Source: Eledone cirrhosa (lineage: Eukaryota > Mollusca > Cephalopoda > Octopoda > Eledonidae). From it: DNA of 64,000 bases. Position numbers and translations under genes: made by a program. Under the pieces are notes generated by a model. The model was not told the DNA's origin and did not search any database. It saw only the letters and a list, made by a program, of their open reading frames with translations. Numbering within the stretch: the stretch's first letter is position 1; each line of letters opens with the position of its first letter. Below are positions 20,573-32,073 of the stretch, piece by piece. The DNA is taken from positions 22,297,901 through 22,361,900 of the forward strand of contig OZ024757.1 of NCBI GenBank assembly GCA_964016885.1. The letters run 5' to 3'.

Positions 20573-20885
20573 ACAACAAGAGCCCACCCATTGAAACAAA
20601 ATAAATAGAATATTTTACCAAATAAAAATGACATCATATGCAACCATAATGTATCATCCCTTATATTTATATTTTTTTCTTTTTTTTTAGATTTGATTTT
20701 AAAATCATTTATTTAAAATAGAAGCCGGAAACAAAATATATGAAAATTTAAGATATATTTTAAGATTCATAAATATTTCTTGGAAAACACATTTGTTCCT
20801 TATTTATGAGAGTGTGTATATAAATACTGAGAGCATACAGCCTCAGAAGTAATCATCATCATCATCATCATCATCATGATTGTGA
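20573..20885. other. AT-rich spacer with (CAT)n
   Basis: The (ATC)n run at 20853-20879 sits at the 3' side of the following minus-strand LINE and may be its tail. Confidence 0.5.
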
Positions 20886-21044
20886 TCACAGTTGAACATT
20901 CCTGATAAAGTATCTCCACAATTCATGATTTTCCATTGCTCTTGGTAACTGCTCTCTGTTGAGATTTGTATCATCTGAGAGTTGATTGATAAAGGTTTGT
21001 GCAGGGACTTCCTCTATTGTGTCTCCTGTTACTTGGTTCTCAAA

Positions 21045-21082
<38 letters not shown>

Positions 21083-21376
21083 CATCATTGCAACCTGTCG
21101 AACATTCCTGACAAAATCTCCATTGTCCCTGGCAATTGCTTTCTACTGAGGTTTGTATCATCTGAGAATCGCTTGATGAATGTTCAAGCAGGTCTTCCTC
21201 TACTGCATCATTGTGAGTGTGGTTGAACATTCCTGACAAAGTCTCGCCACAATTCACAATATTCCATTGTTTCTGGCAACTGCTTCTTACTGAGGAGGTT
21301 TGTATCGTCTGAGAGTTGATTGATGAAGGTTTCAGCAGGTCTTCCTCTACTGTATCTCCTGAGAGTTGGTTCCCAC
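20886..21376 (-). pseudogene. LINE ORF2 extreme C-terminus, tandemly triplicated
   Basis: Minus strand: LWEPTLR, then an ETFINQLSDDTN-type block, a QLP..ME helix, ELWR and a FIRNVQ end. This matches the last 50 residues of reverse-transcriptase tails of the LWEPTHG...GRP..TF type. Three diverged copies occur in series (about 21374-21224, 21215-21093 and 21045-20886), with (TAGA)n between the last two at 21048-21081. Frameshifts separate the pieces. The plain 187-aa frame over this region mixes frames and is not a protein. Confidence 0.72.
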
Positions 21377-21571
21377 AATAGTAGCTTGTGTATAACTTCC
21401 TGCTTCCTTCCCCATCAATGTCCTGCAAATTGTAACTGTCTTTGAGCAATTGTAGTTGTTATCTTGGGCAAGTTTTCATGTAAACTTTCATTTGTATTAT
21501 GTTGATGCCAATTTATCTTTTGTACATCCCAAAGTATTTTAGTGGATGTATGCACTATCTAGTTTCTTCTC
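21377..21571 (-). pseudogene. LINE ORF2 segment bordering the 51-bp array
   Basis: The minus strand reads AWTLTQALEKKLDSAYIH and then a stop. In related elements the order is LLYGSETWTLT, then a LEKKLD segment, so this is the single-copy sequence from which the neighbouring array grew. The part 21377-21535 is degraded. Confidence 0.75.
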
Positions 21572-24500
21572 AAGTGCTTGTGTCAAGGTCCATGCACCTG
21601 ATCCATACAACAACACTGACTCAAGTGCTGGTGTCAGGGTCCATATACCTGATCCACACAACAACACTGACTCAAGTGCTGGTGTCAGGGTCCATGTACC
21701 TGATTCATACAACAACACAGGCTCAAGTGCTGGTGTCAGGGTCCATATACCTGATCCACACAACAACACTGACTCAAGTGCTGGTGTCAGGGTCCATGTA
21801 CCTGATCCATACAACAACACAGGCTCAAGTGCTGATGTCAGGGTCCATATACCTGATCCACACAACAACACTGACTCAAGTGCTGGTGTCAGGGTCCATG
21901 TACCTGATTCATACAACAACACAGGCTCAAGTGCTGGTGTCAGGGTCCATATACCTGATCCACACAACAACACTGACTCAAGTGCTGGTGTCAGGGTCCA
22001 TGTACCTGATCCACACAACAACACTGACTCAAGTGCTGGTGTCAGGGTCCATGCATCTGATCCATACAACAACACAGGCTCAAGTGCTGGTGTCAGGGTC
22101 CATATACCTGATCCACACAACAACACTGACTCAAGTGCTGGTGTCAGGGTCCATGCACCTGATTCATACAACAACACAGGCTCAAGTGCTGATGTCAGGG
22201 TCCATATACCTGATCCATACAACAACACTGACTCAAGTGCTGGTGTCAGGGTCCATATACCTGATCCACACAACAACACTGACTCAAGTGCTGGTGTCAG
22301 GGTCCATATACCTGATCCACACAACAACACTGACTCAAGTGCTGGTGTCAGGGTCCATGCACCTGATTCATACAACAACACAGGCTCAAGTGCTGATGTC
22401 AGGGTCCATATACCTGATCCACACAACAACACTGACTCAAGTGCTGGTGTCAGGGTCCATATACCTGATCCACACAACAACACTGACTCAAGTGCTGGTG
22501 TCAGGGTCCATGCATCTGATCCATACAACAACACTGACTCAAGTGCTGGTGTCAGGGTCCATGCACCTGATTCATACAACAACACAGGCTCAAGTGCTGA
22601 TGTCAGGGTCCATATACCTGATCCACACAACAACACTGACTCAAGTGCTGGTGTCAGGGTCCATGCACCTGATCCACACAACAACACTGACTCAAGTGCT
22701 GGTGTCAGGGTCCATGCATCTGATCCATACAACAACACTGGCTCAAGTGCTGGTGTCAGGGTCCATATACCTGATCCACACAACAACACTGACTCAAGTG
22801 CTGATGTCAGGGTCCATGTACCTGATTCATACAACAACACTGACTCAAGTGCTGGTGTCAGGGTCCATATACCTGATCCACACAACAACACTGACTCAAG
22901 TGCTGGTGTCAGGGTCCATGCACCTGATCCACACAACAACACTGACTCAAGTGCTGGTGTCAGGGTCCATGCACCTGATTCATACAACAACACTGGCTCA
23001 AGTGCTGGTGTCAGGGTCCATATACCTGATCCATACAACAACACTGACTCAAGTGCTGGTGTCAGGGTCCATGTACCTGATCCACACAACAACACTGACT
23101 CAAGTGCTGGTGTCAGGGTCCATGTACCTGATCCACACAACAACACTGACTCAAGTGCTGGTGTCAGGGTCCATGCACCTGATCCACACAACAACACTGA
23201 CTCAAGTGCTGGTGTCAGGGTCCATGCACCTGATTCATACAACAACACTGACTCAAGTGCTGGTGTCAGGGTCCATATACCTGATCCACACAACAACACT
23301 GACTCAAGTGCTGGTGTCAGGGTCCATGCACCTGATCCACACAACAACACTGACTCAAGTGTTGGTGTCAGGGTCCATGCACCTGATTCATACAACAACA
23401 CTGGCTCAAGTGCTGGTGTCAGGGTCCATATACCTGATCCACACAACAACACTGACTCAAGTGCTGGTGTCAGGGTCCATGCACCTGATCCACACAACAA
23501 CACTGACTCAAGTGCTGGTGTCAGGGTCCATGCACCTGATTCATACAAAAACACTGGCTCAAGTGCTGGTGTCAGGGTCCATATACCTGATCCACACAAC
23601 AACACTGACTCAAGTGCTGATGTCAGGGTCCATGTACCTGATTCATACAACAACACTGACTCAAGTGCTGGTGTCAGGGTCCATATACCTGATCCACACA
23701 ACAACACTGACTCAAGTGCTGGTGTCAGGGTCCATATACCTGATCCACACAACAACACTGGCTCAAGTGCTGGTGTCAGGGTCCATATACCTGATCCACA
23801 CAACAACACTGACTCAAGTGCTGGTGTCAGGGTCCATGTACCTGATTCATACAACAACACAGGCTCAAGTGCTGGTGTCAGGGTCCATATACCTGATCCA
23901 CACAACAACACTGACTCAAGTGCTGGTGTCAGGGTCCATGTACCTGATTCATACAACAACACAGGCTCAAGTGCTGGTGTCAGGGTCCATATACCTGATC
24001 CACACAACAGCACTGACTCAAGTGCTGGTGTCAGGGTCCATATACCTGATCCACACAACAACACTGACTCAAGTGCTGGTGTCAGGGTCCCTGTACCTGA
24101 TCCACACAACAACACTGACTCAAGTGCTGGTGTCAGGGTCCATGCATCTGATCCATACAACAACACTGACTCAAGTGCTGGTGTCAGGGTCCATATACCT
24201 GATCCACACAACAACACTGACTCAAGTGCTGGTGTCAGGGTCCATGCATCTGATCCATACAACAACACTGACTCAAGTGCTGGTGTCAGGGTCCATATAC
24301 CTGATCCACACAACAACACTGACTCAAGTGCTGGTGTCAGGGTCCATATACCTGATTCATACAACAACACTGACTCAAGTGCTGGTGTCAGGGTCCATAT
24401 ACCTGATCCACACAACAACACTGACTCAAGTGCTGGTGTCAGGGTCCATGCATCTGATCCATACAACAACACTGACTCAAGTGCTGGTGTCAGGGTTCAT

Positions 24501-25995
24501 GTACCTGATTCATACAACAAGACAGGCTCAAGTGCTGGTGTCAGGGTCCATATACCTGATTCATACAACAACACAGGCTCAAGTGCTGATGTCAGGGTCC
24601 ATATACCTGATCCACACAACAACACTGACTCAAGTGCTGGTGTCAGGGTCCATATACCTGATCCACACAACAACACTGACTCAAGTGCTGGTGTCAGGGT
24701 CCATGCATCTGATCCATACAACAACACTGACTCAAGTGCTGGTGTCAGGGTCCATGTACCTGATTCATACAACAACACAGGCTCAAGTGCTGGTGTCAGG
24801 GTCCATGTACCTGATTCATACAACAACACAGGCTCAAGTGCTGGTGTCAGGGTCCATGCACCTGATCCACACAACAACACTGACTCAAGTGCTGATGTCA
24901 GGGTCCATATACCTGATCCACACAACAACACTGACTCAAGTGCTGGTGTCAGGGTCCATATACCTGATCCATACAACAACACAGGCTCAAGTGCTGATGT
25001 CAGGGTCCATATACCTGATTCATACAACAACACAGGCTCAAGTGCTGGTATCAGGGTCCATGCACCTGATTCATACAACAACACAGGCTCAAGTGCTGAT
25101 GTCAGGGTCCATATACCTGATTCATACAACAACACAGGCTCAAGTGCTGGTGTCAGGGTCCATGCACCTGATTCATACAACAACACTGACTCAAGTGCTG
25201 GTGTCAGGGTCCATGCACCTGATTCATACAACAACACTGACTCAAGTGCTGGTGTCAGGGTCCATGTACCTGATTCATACAACAACACAGGCTCAAGTGC
25301 TGATGTCAGGGTCCATATACCTGATTCATACAACAACACAGGCTCAAGTGCTGGTGTCAGGGTCCATGCACCTGATTCATACAACAACACTGACTCAAGT
25401 GCTGGTGTCAGGGTCCATGCACCTGATTCATACAACAACACTGACTCAAGTGCTGGTGTCAGGGTCCATGTACCTGATTCATACAACAACACAGGCTCAA
25501 GTGCTGATGTCAGGGTCCATATACCTGATTCATACAACAACACAGGCTCAAGTGCTGGTGTCAGGGTCCATGCACCTGATTCATACAACAACACTGACTC
25601 AAGTGCTGGTGTCAGGGTCCATATACCTGATTCATACAACAACACAGGCTCAAGTGCTGATGTCAGGGTCCATGTACCTGATTCATACAACAACACAGGC
25701 TCAAGTGCTGATGTCAGGGTCCATATACCTGATCCACACAACAACACTGACTCAAGTGCTGGTGTCAGGGTCCATATACCTGATCCACACAACAACACTG
25801 ACTCAAGTGCTGGTGTCAGGGTCCATGCATCTGATCCATACAACAACACTGACTCAAGTGCTGGTGTCAGGGTCCATGTAAACTGATCTATACAACAACA
25901 CAGGCTCAAGTGCTGGTGTCAGGGTCCATATACCTGATCCACACAACAACACTGACTCTGAGGGTCCATGTACCTGATCCATACAACAATACTGA
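21572..25995. repeat. 51-bp tandem array, about 86 units, derived from a LINE reverse-transcriptase tail
   Basis: The unit runs GTGCTGGTGTCAGGGTCCAT, ATACCTGATCCACACAACAA, CACTGACTCAA. Because 51 is a multiple of three, several frames stay open: 1460 and 1446 aa on plus, 977 and 470 aa on minus. Only the minus frame makes sense. Its 17-residue repeat LLYGSDAWTLTPALESV reproduces the LLYGSETWTLT motif of LINE C-termini and runs into ALEKKLD at 21539. Variants differ at ATACC/GTACC/GCACC/GCATC, at GATCCAC/GATTCAT, and at ACTGAC/ACAGG. Near 25150-25560 a four-unit block is repeated twice. An extra base near 25880 breaks the frames and a truncated unit ends the array. No promoter or splice context supports expression. 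Confidence 0.93.
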
Positions 25996-26130
25996 TTCAA
26001 CATGTTCTAAAGAATGATATTTTTATTTTTCTGGATATATTTGACGTCATCCATATGCTTTCCATTTTGTTCAATGCAGCCGAGATATTTGAAATTCTAA
26101 AGCAGCTACTGGCAACATCAGAAGAAATAA
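25996..26130. other. Unassigned flank of the array
   Basis: The LINE reading frame does not continue past the array on this side, so whatever preceded it has been lost or is unrecognisable. Confidence 0.4.
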
Positions 26131-26275
26131 CAGTTTCTAGTTTAGGCACAAGACCAGATATTATGAGGGACGCGACCACAGTATCTGACTGGTACTTTAT
26201 TTTATCAACACCATTGAAAGGATGCAAGGCAAAGTTGGCTTCAGTGGGATTTGAGCTCTTGTCATTTCAACAGCT
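26131..26275 (-). mobile_element. Old SINE-C-like copy
   Basis: GTTTCTAGTTTAGGCACAAG, the TACTTTATTTTATCAACACC block, GCAAGGCAAAGTTGGC and GGGATTTGAGCTC follow the SINE-C order in minus orientation with many substitutions. It lies inside a 111-aa open frame that is therefore not a gene. Confidence 0.65.
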
Positions 26276-26939
26276 AGTTCCAGACTCTGAAACTAGCTGG
26301 TGAAATGGCAACAAGTACTCTGTTGAGTAATGGTCTAAACAGTTTCAAACTGAATCAACTCTGATTAATATATATATAGATATGCCTCGTTTTTTTTGGC
26401 TTAGGTGGTTGATAGCTTCTTAACCGCCTTCTCAGTTTGTATGGCCTTTATAACCTATGTTTATTGCTCTGGTCTCTTTTGGTCCATGGAGCACTTGCCA
26501 GCATGACTCGGAAATTGCGTTTCGCTTATTTCTACCCGCCGAATTATGATTCTCACTGAATTTATATTTATATATATATATATATTCATGGATTATATGG
26601 AAACAGAACACAAGTAGTAGTAGTAGTAGTAGTAGTGGTGGTAGTAGTAGTAGTGGTGGAGTGACATAGATAATGATAACAAATGTTAGGTTAATGGGGT
26701 TAACCTATCAAATGCTTTCTAAAAGTCATTTCTAACACTAACAGTTATGACACAATGTTACTATGAGATAAAGCAGCCAATGAATGGAATGGTTATCATC
26801 ATCATCATGTTTATGATCAGGGTGGAGGATAGCAAGAGAAAGAGAGAGAGAGAGAGGGGGGGGAGAGGGGTATTTTAGCCCCAAATTGGCTTTGGTTCTA
26901 AGAAAAACAAACAAACAAAAAACACCTATTTTAAAGGGT
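26276..26939. other. Spacer with (TAG)n and (GA)n
   Basis: (GTA)n occurs at 26614-26665 and (GA)n at 26838-26870. The part 26380-26560 is of normal complexity but unassigned. Confidence 0.4.
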
Positions 26940-27238
26940 CATCATCATCATTTTACGTCCGCTTTTTCCTGCTTGCAAGGGTGGGACGGGAACTGATTCT
27001 GGCTTGATTTCTACAGCTGGATGCCCTTCCTAACACCAACCTCATTTACAGTGAGTGCTGGGTGCTTTTTTTCCGTGACACCTCCATGACCACTTTGCAG
27101 TGGAATGATATGGACCCCAGTCCCTATCATCTCATTTCTACAGCTGAGTAAACTGGAGCAATGTGAAATAAAGTGTCTTGCTCAAGGAAACAACACATCA
27201 CCCAGTCTGAGAATTGAACTCACAATCTTTCGATTGCA
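26940..27238 (-). mobile_element. SINE-A, missing its A-box head
   Basis: The (ATC)n start, CGTCCGCTTTTTCCTGCTTG, GGATGCCCTTCCTAACACCA, TCTTGCTCAAGGAAACAACA and GAGAATTGAACTCACAATC are present. It ends inside the tRNA region where an AT-rich T2-like sequence (27240-27380) takes over. Confidence 0.88.
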
Positions 27239-27490
27239 ATTAAATAAATTAAAATTTTCCAACATAATTTTATATAAGAACCATACATTACATTACTCTC
27301 TTAGCAATGAAAAATGATTTTTGTAAATCCCTCAAAATTTCTTAATGACTTAAAAAAGTGTATTTCATTAGAAACAGAGCCATGAAAGTGTTAAGAATAG
27401 ATGAATGCCTGGTTAAAAAATCTAGGATTTTGAAATCATGGCGCACCCTTCAGTTACCAAACAAAGGGTTGGGAGAACCCTTCAGTCATG
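27239..27490. mobile_element. T2-family AT-rich repeat, partial
   Basis: Phrases TTTTCCAACATAATTTTATA, AGAACCATACATTACATTAC and CCATGAAAGTGTTAAGAAT are the inverted counterparts of the T2 blocks seen at 15.7 kb. Confidence 0.5.
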
Positions 27491-27499
27491 TCAAGGACA

Positions 27500-27775
27500 T
27501 GCGAGCTTCCCTGGTGTTGGAATGCACCCAGTACACACTGTAAAGTGGTTGGTGATAGGAAGGGCATTCCCAAACAAGGTGTTGGGAGGGCCCTCAGTTA
27601 TGTCAAAGACACAAAACTCCTGTGCACTTGGTAGAATGTGAGACCATACATGAGATAACAGATTTATAGCCTGCCTAAGAGGTCAGTAGCCCTACTTCAG
27701 TACTGACTAGGTCTGTGTAGCCCTGTCCAACCCTTGCTAACAGGGAAAGCAGATGTTAAAATGATGATGATGTTG
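27500..27775 (+). mobile_element. LINE/SINE-A type tail fragment
   Basis: Contains CACCCAGTACACACTGTAAA, TGGTTGGTGATAGGAAGGGC, CCCTGTCCAACCCTTGCTAA and AGATGTTAAAATGATGATG in tail order. Older and more diverged than the tails at 11.5 or 40 kb. Confidence 0.65.
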
Positions 27776-28019
27776 ACATTTTCCTATCTTCTGTGTATCT
27801 ACAAGACGTCTTTCATTAAGTCTTCATGCATTTATGATCTAACAATGACTTTGTCACACTAAATCTACTTGGGAAGTACTCCTACATTAAGGTCCCCACA
27901 GAAAATGACAAAAGAGTTGGTTGGAAGATTAAAAACCACCCCAGTGAGAACAAAGACACAATAGCATAAATCTCATTGGGAGTGTTGTATCAAGCGTTAC
28001 ACAGACATCAATAGTTTAT
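27776..28019. other. Unassigned sequence
   Basis: No feature recognised. Confidence 0.3.
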
Positions 28020-28415
28020 GGTATATCTTATCCGTATCCATCACCCACAGATAAGACAACGAGCACAACTTCACACCAACAGTCTCTGTTTCTCATCAAG
28101 GTTTGTAGGTCATCCTTGTCAATTCCAATGTCTCTTGATATGGTATCTTGGTATCTGAGCTTTCTGGTAGTAGAGATCTCCCACAACAAGAGGTCTGAAA
28201 CCATTTCATCTTTTGTGTGGAAGCAGTGACCAGCAAACCTTGTATGACGTTCAATCAGTCATGAACTTACTTTAGGGATTTTTCTGTATATCTGATTAAG
28301 TGTGGGTCTGCCAAGGAATATTTTGAGCCTTTCTCAGAATGGTAGTGTAACATCCATCTAAGCAGCTCTGTAGGTGGGCATGCAAGTCTCAGAACCATAC
28401 AAGCCATAATTTATA
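28020..28415 (-). pseudogene. Decayed LINE ORF2 C-terminus, AGHC / LLLWE lineage
   Basis: Read with frameshifts on the minus strand: NYGLYGSETCMP, LGRPTLNQIYRKIPKVSS, RHTRFAGHCFHTKDEMVSDL, LLWEIST and SRDIGIDKDDLQTLMRNRDC. This is the same architecture as the LINE that gave rise to the 51-bp array (YGSETW, then FAGHC, LLWEP and an acidic DTGI segment), but without tandem expansion. Confidence 0.75.
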
Positions 28416-28860
28416 GCATAGTCACTATGATTGATTTGTTATTTGAATACAAATGATATTCTACTGTTGTAAGCATATTGATGTAAAACCAATCGAGGTG
28501 GAAAGACCAGTTATCTCTGCTCTGATGTAAACAATCTGGTTTCATTTGGTCAGTTATGACGGACAAAAACCACAGTTAGGAGTTTGTAATAAATCAACTG
28601 CTAAACTCTCTTAGACTTGACTTCTCTCTATTGTGTGGTGTTAACATATCTTTGGTTTCTATCTAATGTACTTCCCCAGATACCTACTATAATACATTAT
28701 AAAATGAATTAATCCATTAACAACTGATATTAATTCCTCTTAAGGTGGAGGAATCGGGGATGGGATAATAGTAAAACAATCTATATTATTAGTTTTAGTT
28801 GCATTATAGAATTGATATCATAGATACATTGATATGAAAATGTGCTGTATTATTTATATC
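28416..28860. other. Unassigned sequence
   Basis: No reading frame or repeat recognised. Confidence 0.3.
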
Positions 28861-28933
28861 AACATCTCTCTCTCTCTCCGTATATATATACACACACGCG
28901 CACACATATATATATATATATATATACACACAT

Positions 28934-28972
<39 letters not shown>

Positions 28973-29201
28973 TATATATACACACACACACACATATATA
29001 TATATACACACATACTCATATATATATATATATATACACACACATACACATATATACACACACACATATATATACACACACATATATATACACATACACA
29101 CATATATATATATACACACACATACACATACACACACACACATATATATATACACACATACACACATATATACACACACATACGCGCACACATATATATA
29201 T

Positions 29202-29254
<53 letters not shown>

Positions 29255-29365
29255 TATAAATATATACACACACATACACATATTTATACACACATACACA
29301 CACATACATATATACACACACATATATATACACACATTAACATATATATATATACACACATACAC

Positions 29366-29402
<37 letters not shown>
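28861..29402. repeat. (TA)n/(CA)n compound microsatellite of about 540 bp
   Basis: Alternating TATATA and CACACA blocks explain all overlapping open frames (IYI, THT and YIC-rich). Confidence 0.95.
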
Positions 29403-29406
<4 letters not shown>

Positions 29407-29530
29407 CAGTCGGCTTTCCTGATGATTTCTTTCGAATGAAAGAGTTCTAGTCCTGTAGAAGCCATTTCTATATTAAATATTTATACTCTGCAATATATTG
29501 AGTACCTTACTTACTGTGGTTACCCCGGGT
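29403..29530 (+). mobile_element. Hammerhead-carrying element at the edge of (TA)n/(CA)n
   Basis: Starts directly after the microsatellite. Shares GAAAGAGTTCTAGTCCTGTA with the element at 38340-38460 (ACAGTTTTAGTCCTGTAGAG) and a following TTTATACTCT block. Confidence 0.6.
29412..29463 (+). ncRNA. Hammerhead ribozyme candidate H5, slightly decayed
   Basis: Stem I GGCTTTC (29412-29418) pairs with GAAGCC (29458-29463), with one bulged T. Core CTGATGA is 29419-29425. Stem II has three pairs, TTC with GAA. GAAA is 29438-29441. Stem III would be A-AG with CTGT closed at U29456 and A29457, but one position (G29442) breaks the ACAG/CTGT pairing that the sibling at 38392 keeps. Confidence 0.6.
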
Positions 29531-29594
29531 TGACCCCGACACACACATATATATATATATATAAACAAGAAGTCTAAGTCACCACATACTCAAA

Positions 29595-30165
29595 TTAAAA
29601 TTATATATAAACTAGCAGTGGTACCCGGCGTAACCGCCTTAGCTAAACTTAGTATTGCCACAACCACGGCTGGCAAAGAAGTAAGGGTCTGGTGGTACGT
29701 AAGTAAGCAACACTGTGGCTTAAAACGTGAGGAAGAAGTTGTGTGCACTTACCAACTGTTTGGGGAATGAGTGTGAGATTTGTCTTGAGCAAGGGAGGCA
29801 GAATAACCGGAGGCAGCAGACAGCCAGACATACAGACAGATATTATAAGGGCGTGTTCTGGACGCAGATCGAATTGTAGGAAGTGACGTAATGCAGACAG
29901 CCAGACATACAGACAGATATTATAAGGGCACAACGTTATATGTATGTATCTATCTAAAAAGAGAAAGACTAAGAATTATAGAGAGAGATCGCTAAATCGC
30001 CCAATGCGGTCCGTAGGGCATATAAAATTGGAAATATTTTTTTGCTCAGAAACATAAGTATTACATGTGTAAAGTTTGAAAATAGTCGGTTGGGTGCTTC
30101 TTTAGTTTTAAGGATTCAAACTCACACACACACACAGACAGACATCTTCAGTTTTATATATATAG
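29595..30165 (+). mobile_element. CTAGCAG-type dispersed repeat
   Basis: Begins AACTAGCAGTGGTACCCGGC, contains a duplicated CAGACAGCCAGACATACAG block (29820 and 29894), and ends TTTGAAAATAGTCGGTTGGG, TTTTAAGGATTCAAACTC, CAGACAGACA and (TA)n. The ACCCGGCG start and the (CAGA)n end are familiar from dispersed repeats of many invertebrates, but I cannot assign a class. The 5123-5215 fragment belongs to the same family. Confidence 0.6.
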
Positions 30166-30167
30166 AC

Positions 30168-30206
30168 TAGCAGAAAACTGCCCACCGGGTGGTTTTCTGC
30201 TAGTAT
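30168..30206. repeat. 39-bp near-perfect palindrome
   Basis: Arms ACTAGCAGAAAAC and GTTTTCTGCTAGT flank a GC-rich centre TGCCCACCGGGTG, itself nearly self-complementary. It restates the CTAGCAG start of the preceding element in inverted form. Confidence 0.85.
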
Positions 30207-30299
30207 ATATATATATTACACACACAGAAATGTATATATATTTCTGTGTGTGTGTATATATATATATATATAACACACACAGAAATGTATATACATTTC

Positions 30300-30332
<33 letters not shown>

Positions 30333-30358
30333 CACACACAGAAATGTATATATATTTC

Positions 30359-30413
<55 letters not shown>

Positions 30414-30556
30414 CACACACAGAAATGTATATATATTTCTGTGTGTATATATATATATATTACACACACAGAAATGTATATATATTTCTGTGTGTATATA
30501 TATATATTTCTGTGTGTGTATATATATATTACACACACACAGAAATGTATATATGT
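30207..30556. repeat. Array of hairpin units in a (TA)n background
   Basis: Units of about 55-65 bp each hold ACACACAGAAATGTATATA and its complement TATATTTCTGTGTGTG, separated by (TA)n of varying length. At least five hairpins lie in line. The open frames covering them on both strands are translations of the repeat. Confidence 0.9.
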
Positions 30557-30967
30557 TTCTGTAGCACTCCTCAATTCCCCCCCCCCTCTCTCTCCCCCTC
30601 TTGTAGTATGTCTCTTTCTTTCACTCTCACTCTCTATGCATGCGCAAAAAACATTCGCACGCGCGCACGTGTTTCCACTGTCGGACAGACAGACAAACAG
30701 AGAAATTGGTGGTTATATATTATAAGGAGATAAGTAAGACTGTTTTGAAACAGCGAGCTAGTTTGAAATTAGAAATAGAAGCTTTTGCCGTATTTTTTAC
30801 TAAAGAAATTTTAACCTGATATTGGTGTTTTAGAACCCTCTAAGAAATGGAAAGAGATGAGTATTGACAAACATGGGAGACGAACCCACATCTTTATATA
30901 TATATATATATATCATGATGATGATGATGATATATATATATATATACATATATATAGGTAGATATAT
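30557..30967. other. Unassigned, with pyrimidine and (TA)n/(GAT)n runs
   Basis: Pyrimidine-rich 30575-30640; (TA)n/(GAT)n 30895-30950. No gene. Confidence 0.4.
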
Positions 30968-31157
30968 GAGGCTCGACTAAAAAGTTCATAGGCTGACTAT
31001 GAAGGATTTATGATAGAGCTGTGAAATCTCGCCTGCATTAATTGTAACTCTCATTAATAACTCCATTACTTTTTTCCAGGGAATAAATAAAAAAAATAAA
31101 ACTCATTTAGTTATTCCATGAGAGTATCTTGGTCAGCCCATGAACTCTTTAGGCAAC
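30968..31157. mobile_element. mariner-type MITE (M1)
   Basis: Left end GAGGCTCGACTAAAAAGTTC-ATAGGCTGAC and right end GTCAGCCCATGAACTCTTTA-GGCAAC are imperfect inverted repeats. The AAAGTTCATAGG phrase resembles ends of IS630/Tc1/mariner elements. 190 bp and no ORF, so non-autonomous. Confidence 0.65.
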
Positions 31158-32073
31158 AGAAATGTGAACTTGAAATATTAAAATCTTTGTCACTACAGAG
31201 GCATGCCAGCATTTATATTTGAAAATTCTTTATACAGACTTTTGTTAACCTAGATTGTTACAGGTTTTATCAAATGATCTAGTTCTTTTTATTTGATAGA
31301 TCAAATACCTTTAATACTTCAAACCAAAAAGTTTAGTATCATAGAACCAGGGAGAGATTCAGGCAGTCTGTTATCAAAAGAGTTAATCAATTCTGTGTTC
31401 TAAGTCTTTAAGGGCTCGTAGGCATCATGACACATCTCATTTTAAATAGCCCAGTCAATCAACCTATAAATAAGTATCTGTTAAAATCTATGGCATACAA
31501 ACTTATTTATATTTGAAAACTTTATATATAGATTTTTGTCATCACAGACCATTTATAGTCTTATCAAACACGTTATTTGACAGATCAAATAACATCAAAC
31601 TATAGCTTCTTTTGTTGTTGTTGCTTTGTTTTTATTGGACTTGTCTGGCAACAGAGGGTGGGGTTAGGGTTGTGATTTTTACAGGTCTTTTCAGACTGGT
31701 GAGATTGAAGGGGTTAACATTCTTCTTGAGCAGTTGCAAGACAACAGCTACAGGGAAGAAATTCCAGAGTGCTGATGTTCTAGATAGGATAGAGTTGATT
31801 GGCATAGTTGATTTGTGCAGGGCATGAGAGTGAGGAGAGAAGGAGAGATGAGTTAATTGAGAATGACTGAGTAGTGGCAGTAGAAGACCAGCCAGTCAAC
31901 CAGTCAGCCAGTCAAAGGAGCAGAGGTCAGTGTAGTAGTTGTAGAAAAGACAGAGAGAAGAGATAGCATTAATCACTCCACCCCCACCTCCCCTATCCTC
32001 CTCAAAATCTTGACACTCTCAGATGTCTTCCCTGTAGCTGTTGACCTTTAACAGGTCACCAGGAGAAATATTA
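31158..32073. other. No recognised gene; possible old T2-like repeats
   Basis: Two stretches (31200-31330 and 31500-31590) repeat TTTATATTTGAAAA..TTTATA..GATTTTTGT and TTATTTGATAGATCAAAT phrases, hinting at a diverged duplication of about 300 bp. A 71-aa frame at 31612 begins in T-rich DNA and has no other support. Confidence 0.4.

Noticed and set aside
20124..20604. Acidic Glu/Gly-rich protein and its poly-Lys, poly-Arg and poly-Leu counterparts
   Set aside because: Every frame of the polypurine tract is open; this reflects composition only.
21499..25881. Open frames of 1460 and 1446 aa (plus) and 977 aa (minus) as a giant repetitive protein
   Set aside because: All arise because the 51-bp unit is a multiple of three and lacks stops. 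The edges show LINE C-terminal sequence on the minus strand, and there is no start or splice context on plus.
28804..29450. IYIYTHTH and CVYIYI open frames up to 202 aa
   Set aside because: TA/CA microsatellite translations; the same applies to 521-1118, 12152-12656, 30154-30733, 51005-51359 and 62762-63517.
31612..31827. 71-aa open frame MLLLLCFYW
   Set aside because: Hydrophobic start comes from T-rich DNA; no domain, no splice or promoter evidence.
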